Shown one piece after another: positions 1-5,665 of a stretch of 8,307 nt of DNA. Source of the stretch: Methanoregulaceae archaeon (GTDB lineage Archaea; Halobacteriota; Methanomicrobia; Methanomicrobiales; Methanospirillaceae); assembly GCA_028679275.1 (NCBI GenBank), contig JAJRBV010000166.1, positions 1 through 8,307 of the forward strand. The letters run 5' to 3'. The translations under genes were made by a program, and so were the position numbers. How positions within the stretch are numbered: position 1 is the first letter of the stretch; each line of letters starts with the position of its first letter. The notes beneath the pieces were generated by a model. It was not told the DNA's origin. It worked only from the letters and a program-made list of their open reading frames with translations, and made no database searches.

Positions 1-303
1 GATCTTTGGTTTTGTGCCGTCGCGGGAATATTTTCTCCGGGCAAGTTCAAGGCAGGCGATGATCTGGGAAATTTTTGCAGGTCCCATCCCCCTGATTTCA
101 GTAAAATCCTGGTACCCCACCGCTTCCGGGTTCTGATCGATAAGGTCAGAAATATCCTTTGCAAGATCCCTGACATTCCGTCCAGGCCCCCCGCTCCCCA
201 GAATCGCGGCAATGAGTTCCTGGTTGCTCAGGCAGGATACCCCTTTTCTCTGAATTTTTTCCCTTGGGCGGTCGTGCTCGTTAATATCCCGCATTTTTTT
301 CAT
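1..303 (-). CDS. radC: RadC family protein (UPF0758), N-terminal part, cut by window edge
   Basis: Reading the minus strand from ATG at 303 gives 101 codons open to the window edge, so the C-terminal half is missing. The N-terminus shows the RadC signature: DRPREKI at residues 11-17, LSNQELIAAILGSGGPG at 25-41, and a helix-hairpin-helix IRGMGPAKISQI at 70-81 followed by a conserved LELARR stretch. The family is normally about 220-230 residues, with a C-terminal MPN/JAB-type metal-binding domain that would lie outside the window. Despite the name, a direct DNA-repair role for RadC has been disputed; nucleic-acid binding through the HhH is the safest inference. A second in-frame Met at residue 4 (294-292) is an alternative start. 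No Shine-Dalgarno is visible, but an AT-rich box lies about 26 nt upstream (326-333). The gene is divergent from rubrerythrin. The family call is firm; the function is uncertain. Confidence 0.9.
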   Translation of the reverse strand, partial: MKKMRDINEHDRPREKIQRKGVSCLSNQELIAAILGSGGPGRNVRDLAKDISDLIDQNPEAVGYQDFTEIRGMGPAKISQIIACLELARRKYSRDGTKPKI

Positions 304-325
304 CGCGTTCACTGCCGGAGGATCG

Positions 326-333
326 TAATATCA
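326..333 (-). promoter_or_regulatory. Possible TATA-like box for radC
   Basis: The minus strand reads GATATTAC, centred about 26 nt before the radC ATG at 303. There is no Shine-Dalgarno between the two, so a leaderless transcript is possible. This is inferred from spacing and AT content only. Confidence 0.35.
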
Positions 334-335
334 CC

Positions 336-343
336 AGTATATC
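336..343 (+). promoter_or_regulatory. Possible TATA-like box for rubrerythrin
   Basis: AGTATATC on the plus strand is the best TATA-like match between radC and rubrerythrin. It would place a transcription start near 365 and give rubrerythrin a 5' leader of roughly 80 nt. The element sits almost on top of the radC box, so the two divergent promoters would overlap. An oligo-T run (370-377) and two copies of TGTGATC (363-369, 418-424) lie in the predicted leader. The evidence is weak. Confidence 0.3.
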
Positions 344-444
344 TGCAGTATTCAAAAAGGGTTGTGATCTTTTTTTTAGGAACGACCAGTGCCCGGTGCC
401 CCGAAAGGATACCTTGATGTGATCCCCTCGCCACATTGTAGACC

Positions 445-945
445 ATGGCTACCATGGAAAACGCAATGGAAGCGTATGCAGGCGAATCACAGGCAAACCG
501 CAAGTATGCCGCCTTTGCGGATCAGGCAGATTCTGAGGGATTTAAGAACATCGCACGCCTTTTCAAGGCCGCATCTGAAGCTGAAGCGGTCCACGCGAAA
601 AAACTGCTCAAGGCGATGGGCCAGATCAAGACCACCAAGGAGAACCTGGCAGGATCCATTTCAGGAGAAACCCACGAATATACCGAGATGTATCCGGCAT
701 TCCTCAAGGAGGCCGAGGCCGAGAAGAAGAGTGATGCGGTTCTTGTTTTTACCTATGCCATGAAGGCTGAGGAAGTCCATGCCAGCCTGTACAAGGAGGC
801 TATGAATGCACTCAACCACGGCCAGGACCTGTCAAACCGGGCCGTCATCCTCTGCCCTGTCTGCGGAAATATCTTTCTCGGACAGGCTCCTGAAAAATGC
901 CCAATCTGCAGTGCAGTCCGGAAGGTCTTCAAAACCATCGAGTGA
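445..945 (+). CDS. rbr: Rubrerythrin (diiron peroxidase with C-terminal rubredoxin-like centre)
   Basis: This 166-residue protein carries the full rubrerythrin pattern. The ferritin-like four-helix domain has the diiron ligand candidates E14 (AGESQANRKY), E47/H50 (EAVH), E75 and E78 (GETHEYTEMYP) and E109/H112 (EEVH). It is followed by a rubredoxin-like FeS(Cys)4 domain with C137PVC140 and C152PIC155. Rubrerythrins are cytosolic enzymes of anaerobes that reduce H2O2 to water with electrons supplied by rubredoxin or other donors. The length is in the usual range and all ligand positions I can identify are intact. An in-frame TAG at 439-441 limits the start to ATG 445 or ATG 454; I chose the first. 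No clear Shine-Dalgarno precedes it. The gene has its own terminator and is followed by a glutaredoxin/AhpF-like reductase, suggesting a shared role in oxidative stress. Confidence 0.96.
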   Translation: MATMENAMEAYAGESQANRKYAAFADQADSEGFKNIARLFKAASEAEAVHAKKLLKAMGQIKTTKENLAGSISGETHEYTEMYPAFLKEAEAEKKSDAVLVFTYAMKAEEVHASLYKEAMNALNHGQDLSNRAVILCPVCGNIFLGQAPEKCPICSAVRKVFKTIE

Positions 946-960
946 TACCCTACCCTCTGG

Positions 961-979
961 TTATTTTTTGGTTCTTTTC
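961..979 (+). terminator. T-rich terminator after rubrerythrin
   Basis: A T-rich tract, with T6 at 964-969 and T4 at 975-978, starts 15 nt after the rubrerythrin stop. Oligo-T tracts without a strong hairpin are the usual archaeal termination signal. I saw no convincing stem-loop beside it. The rest of the gap up to 1103 shows nothing I can assign. Confidence 0.55.
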
Positions 980-1103
980 CTCACAGGCATTCTCCGCGGA
1001 CTATCATGGACCATGGGACCGGTTCGGGGAAGGTTCCGTGAAAACACTTCAGATGATATCTCCCCCATTGTACGCATTTTCTGTCTCATCTCTGTTCCCA
1101 CAC

Positions 1104-1111
1104 TTTAATTA
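1104..1111 (+). promoter_or_regulatory. TATA-like box for the glutaredoxin-reductase fusion gene
   Basis: TTTAATTA is centred about 28 nt before the ATG at 1136. That spacing would put transcription initiation at or next to the start codon. A Shine-Dalgarno-like GGTGAGGAG (1114-1122) lies between the box and the ATG, 13 nt from the ATG, which is long for a functional ribosome site. The two readings conflict: either the mRNA is leaderless and the GGTGAGG is fortuitous, or transcription starts further upstream. Confidence 0.4.
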
Positions 1112-1135
1112 CCGGTGAGGAGCAATCTCGATTGC

Positions 1136-2284
1136 ATGCCGAAGGTTACTGTGTTCTCGACCCAGAACTGCCCCTATTGCAGGATGGTAAAGGCATATCT
1201 GGAAAGGCACGGGGTGGACTATCTTACCATCGATGTTGGAACTGACAAGGAGCAGGCAAAAAAGATGATCGAGATCTCGGGCCAGTACGGGGTTCCGGTC
1301 ATCACGGTCGATGAAGAAGTCATCGTGGGATTTGATGCACAGCGCCTGAACGAATTGTTCGGAGAAGAGAAGGCTGGGGAGGTCTTCGACGTACTGATTA
1401 TCGGTGCCGGGCCGGCCGGTCTTACCGCCGGAGTATACTGTGCACGGAAATTATTAAAGACGCTGCTTATCAGTGAAAATATCGGGGGCCAGGCAAGCGA
1501 GTCCTGGGCAATCGAGAATTATATGGGATACCGGATGATCACCGGGGACGACCTTATGAGGAAGTTTGAAGAGCAGGTAAGGTCACTTGACCTGCAACTT
1601 GAACTGGATAAGGTGCTGATCCTTGACCGGAGCGGAAATGATTTCATCGTGAACACGGCAACCGGAACCGCCTACCGGGCCCGTGCGATAATCCTCGCAC
1701 AGGGCAAACAACCCCGGAAACTTGGTGTTGAAGGGGAAGAGCGGTATCTTGGCAGGGGGCTCTCGGTCTGTTCAACCTGCGACGGACCGCTCTTCAGGGA
1801 CAAGGTGGTTGCCATTGTCGGAGGAGGGAACTCTGCGCTCCAGACTGCCATCGAGATGAGCGGGATTGCACGTGAAGTGCACCTTGTTGTGAGGAGCACC
1901 CTCAAAGCTGATGAAACCTATGTCAGGGCGTACGAGAAGAAGACCAATATTGTCACCCATACCAACAGCGTTGTTTCAAAACTTCAGGGCAACAGCATGC
2001 TCACCGGAATCACCCTGAAGGACCGGACTTCAGGGAAGGAGACCGATCTGACCGTGGATGGCGTGTTTGCCGAGATTGGATGGATCCCCAATACCGCGTT
2101 TTTGGAAGGATTCGTGGACATGAACCAGGAAAAAGAGATCATTATCGATATTGACTGTCATACCAGCATTCCGGGCATCCTTGCTGCAGGCGATGTTACA
2201 AACATCAGGACAAAACAGATCATCACTGCTGCAGGGGAAGGGGCGAAGGCAGCTCTTTCAGCATATGATTATCTGGTGAAGTGA
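1136..2284 (+). CDS. Glutaredoxin-like domain fused to AhpF/thioredoxin-reductase-like FAD disulfide reductase
   Basis: The protein is 382 residues from ATG 1136 (389 from an in-frame GTG at 1115, which I consider less likely because it overlaps the GGTGAGG motif). Residues 1-76 form a glutaredoxin/NrdH-like fold with active site C12PYC15 and cis-Pro P54 (GVPV), ending IVGFDAQRLNELF as in YruB-type glutaredoxins. Residues 84-382 form a pyridine-nucleotide disulfide reductase: FAD-binding GAGPAG at 90-95, redox-active C212STC215 followed by DGPLF, nucleotide-binding GGGNSA at 229-234, and a C-terminal AAGD plus KQII.AAGEGAKAALSA segment. The GGGNSA, KAD and IGWIPNT.FLEG stretches resemble AhpF more than classical TrxB, as I recall those families. 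The HRR motif that binds NADPH in TrxB is absent. Likely role: cytosolic transfer of electrons through the CxxC pair to the fused CPYC domain and on to a thiol peroxidase or other disulfide. The electron donor (NADH, NADPH or F420H2) cannot be told from sequence. Confidence 0.93.
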   Translation: MPKVTVFSTQNCPYCRMVKAYLERHGVDYLTIDVGTDKEQAKKMIEISGQYGVPVITVDEEVIVGFDAQRLNELFGEEKAGEVFDVLIIGAGPAGLTAGVYCARKLLKTLLISENIGGQASESWAIENYMGYRMITGDDLMRKFEEQVRSLDLQLELDKVLILDRSGNDFIVNTATGTAYRARAIILAQGKQPRKLGVEGEERYLGRGLSVCSTCDGPLFRDKVVAIVGGGNSALQTAIEMSGIAREVHLVVRSTLKADETYVRAYEKKTNIVTHTNSVVSKLQGNSMLTGITLKDRTSGKETDLTVDGVFAEIGWIPNTAFLEGFVDMNQEKEIIIDIDCHTSIPGILAAGDVTNIRTKQIITAAGEGAKAALSAYDYLVK

Positions 2285-2290
2285 TCCCCA

Positions 2291-3532
2291 CTAATCCCTC
2301 TTTCTGAAAATTACGATCCGGTTGGTGTTGGTGCCTGAATCATTATTGCCGATCCCCCAGATATGGGACGTCTTTGTAAACTGCTGCCGGTTCACGAGTA
2401 TTCCGAGGGGGGTAAATCCGGCTTCGATCCCGAGGGGAAGTACCTGCTCGTCAAGCCGGATACATCCCCTTCGGACTTCCCCCACTTCAAACGCGACATG
2501 CCCTCCGGGAATCGTGACCCTGAAGAGCTCACGAAACGTTGCCCCCATGGCACTGCACCAGCTCCCTAGAGACCGGGTTACGGTGAGATCGCGTTCTATC
2601 GCTGAACTATCGAGTCCGTTAAACCAGCATCGGAGCCAGTTATCCTTTACATACTGGACGGTATCCAGGAAGGGGGGTGAGGTGACGGTAAGACTGATCG
2701 ATTCATCCGGTATGATCGGAGTTTTCCGGGAATCTCCTGTAATATAGACGCCCCTGGCACCTGCAATTTTCAGGTTTTCATATTCAGTGGAAGAGAGACC
2801 CCTGACCAGTGACCGGGTCTTTCTTAAAATCAGATCCCGGATATTACGGTACTGAGGCACCTGGTTTCGCCGGGTATTTATCTGTACCTGACGTTCCGGG
2901 GAAACAGCCTGGTTCGGGGGGAGTGTATACACTGAAAAGAAACCCGGGGAATGACCGGTAAGCCTGCTCGTTGCGACCATCCGGATCCAGGAGTCTGCAG
3001 CGTCCGTTTCACCCTCCTCCTCCCTTGTGATGAGATAGTTCCGGAGTGACACTATCTCGCTCTCGGTTTTTGCCTCGTAAAACATCGAAAGATCGATCCC
3101 CGCCACCTCCCCTTTTTCAAAGGGTATTCCAGCCAGGCGGGCTGAAACATCCTGTTCCGTGGGTATGAAGAACCGGGGCCTGGTGAGGATCCGGCTGAGG
3201 GGATTGGCATCATTTGAGGTTATCATTCTGCCGAGAAGGCCGGCTTCCACCACCGTAGTACCCCGGCCTGAAAACGGATCATAAACCCTGTCTCCCTCAT
3301 TTGTCAGGCCCCTGATGAAATAACGGGGGAGCTGGGGCTTGAAACACGCTCTGTACGAGATTTCATGAAGAGAAGCTGCCTTTCTCTGGCCTGAAGTCCA
3401 GAATTCACCAGTATACCTCCGGATTCCGATCCCTGAAGAATGAACCATCTCGATATGCGGAGCCGTACCATCACAGCATACCAACCCTCTCAGGAAAGCT
3501 CTTTCAGGATCTCCGCCGGGATTCATCCTCAT
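2291..3532 (-). CDS. Orphan N4-cytosine/N6-adenine-type DNA methyltransferase (SPPF motif)
   Basis: This 413-residue class I SAM-dependent methyltransferase has an N-terminal motif X-like region (HEISYRACFKPQLPRYFI, 56-73), the SAM-binding motif I DPFSGRGTT (85-93) with the acidic N-D-NP stretch after it (ITSNDANPLS), and the catalytic motif IV TSPPF (284-288). It ends in NRIVIFRK, typical of the N4/N6 families. About 190 residues lie between motifs I and IV and may hold target recognition. The order I then IV resembles alpha-class amino-methyltransferases, whereas SPP[YF] enzymes are more often beta-class (IV before I). No restriction endonuclease is adjacent, so it is an orphan within this window. 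In-frame Met codons at residues 3 and 29 are alternative starts; I kept 3532 because a TATA-like box lies 29 nt upstream. The gene converges with the reductase gene, with 6 nt between stop codons. A nucleic-acid target other than DNA cannot be excluded. Confidence 0.85.
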   Translation of the reverse strand: MRMNPGGDPERAFLRGLVCCDGTAPHIEMVHSSGIGIRRYTGEFWTSGQRKAASLHEISYRACFKPQLPRYFIRGLTNEGDRVYDPFSGRGTTVVEAGLLGRMITSNDANPLSRILTRPRFFIPTEQDVSARLAGIPFEKGEVAGIDLSMFYEAKTESEIVSLRNYLITREEEGETDAADSWIRMVATSRLTGHSPGFFSVYTLPPNQAVSPERQVQINTRRNQVPQYRNIRDLILRKTRSLVRGLSSTEYENLKIAGARGVYITGDSRKTPIIPDESISLTVTSPPFLDTVQYVKDNWLRCWFNGLDSSAIERDLTVTRSLGSWCSAMGATFRELFRVTIPGGHVAFEVGEVRRGCIRLDEQVLPLGIEAGFTPLGILVNRQQFTKTSHIWGIGNNDSGTNTNRIVIFRKRD

Positions 3533-3558
3533 CCGTCTGGATAAATGTATCAGCAGGC

Positions 3559-3564
3559 TTTATA
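3559..3564 (-). promoter_or_regulatory. TATA box for the methyltransferase gene
   Basis: The minus strand reads TATAAA (within GATTATAAAGCC), centred 29 nt before the ATG at 3532. No Shine-Dalgarno precedes the ATG, so a leaderless mRNA is predicted. On the plus strand the same bases read TTTATAAT and could alternatively serve the divergent kinase gene, giving a leader of roughly 40 nt. Confidence 0.5.
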
Positions 3565-3626
3565 ATCAATCCTGCCCCGAAACCGACCGGATACCTTAAG
3601 GGCAACCGTCGCCTATCACCTCTGAG

Positions 3627-4178
3627 ATGCGCGAATTTTTCCGGAAGCTGGTCCATATCATTTTCGGTCTTGGTATCGCCGCTCTCATCCAGTTCACCCC
3701 CACGAGTATAGCCCTCCCCCTCCTTATGATCGGGACGTTTGCCGGGATCGTATTCCGGGACGCCCTTGTCAGGGGATACCGGATTCCGCTAATATCAGAT
3801 CTCATCGACAACCTTGAGCGGGAGAATGTCCGTCCGGGAAAAGGAGCCCTCTATTTTGCACTGAGTTCGCTCTTCTGCCTCGTAATCTTTGAAAAGGAGG
3901 TGGTCGTTCCAGCAATTGTCGCACTCTCAGTCCTTGACGGCGCAGCAACACTGGTCGGTTACTATTACGGAAAACATCCGATTGTATTTGGAAAGACTGC
4001 TGAAGGAACTGTTGCTGGGGTCCTCCTCACGTTCTTTGCCCTCCTGCCACTCGTGTCCCCTGTTCAGGCAGTGGTTTCAGCGGTCATCGCGGGCGTGGTG
4101 GAACTCTTCTCTCCTGTTGATGACAATCTCACCATCCCGGTGTTTGTCTGTGTTGCACTGACACTCATGGCAGGATAA
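3627..4178 (+). CDS. Dolichol/phytol kinase-like (SEC59/COG0170) polytopic membrane protein
   Basis: The protein is 183 residues and strongly hydrophobic, with about six membrane segments (approximately 10-27, 29-48, 72-88, 91-110, 128-146 and 147-183, the last possibly two). It has the family signature of CTP-dependent polyprenol/diacylglycerol kinases: D104GAATLVG, YYGKHPI, then FGKTAEGTVAG, and a C-terminal ELFSPVDDNLTIPV. Family members phosphorylate isoprenoid or lipid alcohols at the membrane using CTP. In an archaeon the substrate could be dolichol (N-glycan carrier), geranylgeraniol or another archaeal lipid alcohol; the sequence does not decide. In-frame TAA at 3597-3599 and the lack of an earlier ATG support the start at 3627. 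No Shine-Dalgarno is seen; a weak AT-rich CTTAAG lies 30 nt upstream. It is divergent from the methyltransferase and convergent with tfrB, so it is probably a single-gene transcript. Confidence 0.85.
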   Translation: MREFFRKLVHIIFGLGIAALIQFTPTSIALPLLMIGTFAGIVFRDALVRGYRIPLISDLIDNLERENVRPGKGALYFALSSLFCLVIFEKEVVVPAIVALSVLDGAATLVGYYYGKHPIVFGKTAEGTVAGVLLTFFALLPLVSPVQAVVSAVIAGVVELFSPVDDNLTIPVFVCVALTLMAG

Positions 4179-4179
4179 T

Positions 4180-4187
4180 AAAAAAAA
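4180..4187 (-). terminator. T8 terminator of the tfrA-tfrB operon
   Basis: On the minus strand an uninterrupted run of eight T lies 12 nt beyond the tfrB stop codon (4199-4201). It fits an archaeal oligo-T terminator and sits in the 20-nt gap between the convergent tfrB and kinase genes, immediately after the kinase stop. Confidence 0.6.
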
Positions 4188-4198
4188 GAATGGTATTG

Positions 4199-5665
4199 TC
4201 AGCAGGACGGTACCTGGGTTTTTTTCCGGTCTTTCTCATGGTACCCTTCAAGAAGAACGGTGGTGATGTTCTTTACCGGCCGGTCGGTATGCTCCTGGAT
4301 ATGGAATTCACAGAACGGGCAGGAGCTGATCACGATTTCTGCCCCGGTCTTTTCGATCTCTTTCCGCCGGTTCTCGGCCAGGGCTGCGGCCTCTTCGGGC
4401 ACTCCGGACCGGACGCCGCCGCCCGATCCACAGCATATAGCCGGCATCTCAACGAGATCGACAACCTTGCTGATGAGTTCACGCGGCTGGGTCCGGATAC
4501 CCTGCCCCCTTAAGAGATGACAGGGGTCATGGTAGGTCGCCTTAACCGGGAGGCGTGCGGGAGGTTCGATCTCATATTTCAGCAGCACTTCGTTGATATC
4601 CATTACCCTGAAAGGACAATTGTAATCATTCTTGAAGGTGGATCCGCACCCTGCGCACATCGTCATGACCGTATCGATATTCCGGAATACGAAAGCGTTG
4701 ATATTCCGGCTTTTCAGCGTTTCAAGAAAGTCGAGCTGCCCGGTTCTGATCAGGGGAGATCCGCAGCAGATCTGTTCCTTAGGGATAATGACCCGAATTC
4801 CGTTTCGCCTGAGAACTTCCATCGCATCAAGTGCGGTCTTTGGAAGCCTTAAATTGTACATGCATCCCACGAAGAAGCCTACCGTTCCCTTCACTGCACC
4901 GTAGGGCTCAAGCACTTCGGGGACCTGCTCAAGGAAGCTTGTACCGATCCGGTCAACACTCCTTCCGGTATCCTTAATCAGTTTCGCTACCGCCTGGTGA
5001 CGGGGAAGGGTGAGCCCTTTCTTATTGGCCAGCTCACGCAACTTCTCGATTGCCTTACCGGGAATCTGGATCTCTTTTGGGCAGACTTTCCAGCATGCCT
5101 GGCAGGAAGTGCAGGTGAAAAGGCCCTCACTCACCGATTCGGATATCCGGTCGCAGGAGTCCCGGGGGTCAAGGGAGAGGCGCATCGCTTCCCGCATCGC
5201 TGTAGGCCCTTCAAAATCCACTACCTTCAGTGCCGGACAGGCTGAGACGCAGGCAAGGCACTCGATACAACTGCGGAGTGGCTTGATTGCTTCAACCTCT
5301 TCAGGGGTAGGCATCCTGAACTCTGTTCCCGGGACCAGGGAAGCGATACGGTCGAGATAGGGTTCCATATCCACGATCAGGTCTTTTTTTACGGGCAGTT
5401 CAAGCGGCTCGATGGTAATCTCATCGCGGGCTTCCTCCATACAGGCAAGAACCGACTGACCATTCACCCGGATCGCACAACTACCGCACTGACCTGAACC
5501 GCAGCAGTACCGGTACGATAGGGAAGGATCATGTTCATCGTGAATGGCATGCAGCACATGGAGGACCCGGGCCCCTTCATTCAACCGAACAAGGTAATTC
5601 TGGAGATGGGGGGTGTCATCGCACCCGGGATCAAACCGGAAGACCTTGACAGAGAGGTCTTTCAT
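4199..5665 (-). CDS. tfrB: Thiol:fumarate reductase subunit B (FrdB-HdrB fusion iron-sulfur protein)
   Basis: This 488-residue protein carries electrons from CoM-SH/CoB-SH oxidation to TfrA. Residues 1-100 form a plant-type [2Fe-2S] domain (C54/C55, C60, C63, C75). Two 4Fe-4S-type motifs follow: C133xxC136xxC139xxxC143P and C185xxC188xxC191xxxC195P. The C-terminal half is HdrB/HdrD-like with two CCG modules: C268-x31-C300C301-x35-C337xxC340, and C382-x28-C411C412-x36-C449xxC452. Such CCG cysteines bind the noncubane [4Fe-4S] clusters that process heterodisulfide in Hdr. No membrane anchor is seen, so the enzyme is probably soluble. The reading frame stays open upstream to 5851, but FrdB homology begins at MKDLSVKVFRFDPG. 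ATG 5665 has a Shine-Dalgarno-like AGGGGGA five nt before it and overlaps the tfrA stop as ATGA, so translation is probably coupled. Confidence 0.95.
   Translation of the reverse strand: MKDLSVKVFRFDPGCDDTPHLQNYLVRLNEGARVLHVLHAIHDEHDPSLSYRYCCGSGQCGSCAIRVNGQSVLACMEEARDEITIEPLELPVKKDLIVDMEPYLDRIASLVPGTEFRMPTPEEVEAIKPLRSCIECLACVSACPALKVVDFEGPTAMREAMRLSLDPRDSCDRISESVSEGLFTCTSCQACWKVCPKEIQIPGKAIEKLRELANKKGLTLPRHQAVAKLIKDTGRSVDRIGTSFLEQVPEVLEPYGAVKGTVGFFVGCMYNLRLPKTALDAMEVLRRNGIRVIIPKEQICCGSPLIRTGQLDFLETLKSRNINAFVFRNIDTVMTMCAGCGSTFKNDYNCPFRVMDINEVLLKYEIEPPARLPVKATYHDPCHLLRGQGIRTQPRELISKVVDLVEMPAICCGSGGGVRSGVPEEAAALAENRRKEIEKTGAEIVISSCPFCEFHIQEHTDRPVKNITTVLLEGYHEKDRKKTQVPSC
4219..4225 (+). terminator. 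Possible T7 terminator for the kinase gene, inside tfrB
   Basis: Seven consecutive T on the plus strand lie 41 nt past the kinase stop codon, within the antisense of the tfrB 3' end. With the T8 run on the other strand this would make the two convergent transcripts overlap by a few tens of bases. Support is the tract alone. Confidence 0.35.

Noticed and set aside
309..503. A 64-codon minus-strand frame between radC and rubrerythrin
   Set aside because: It overlaps the rubrerythrin 5' end and both candidate promoters, and its translation shows no domain or coding character.
389..763. A 124-codon plus-strand frame overlapping rubrerythrin
   Set aside because: It is arginine/proline-rich, has no family resemblance and is out of frame with a clear rubrerythrin gene.
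985..1040. Hairpin or small RNA in the GGACCATGGGACC stretch
   Set aside because: The repeats are short direct repeats and a CCATGG palindrome; no stable stem longer than about 5 bp could be drawn by eye.
1115..1135. GTG start for the Grx-reductase
   Set aside because: The GTG is part of the GGTGAGG motif and adds seven residues before the conserved glutaredoxin start MPKVTVFS. ATG 1136 fits the family better.
2291..3626. Restriction-modification system
   Set aside because: Only the methyltransferase is present. The neighbours are a flavin reductase and a lipid kinase, with no endonuclease or specificity subunit.
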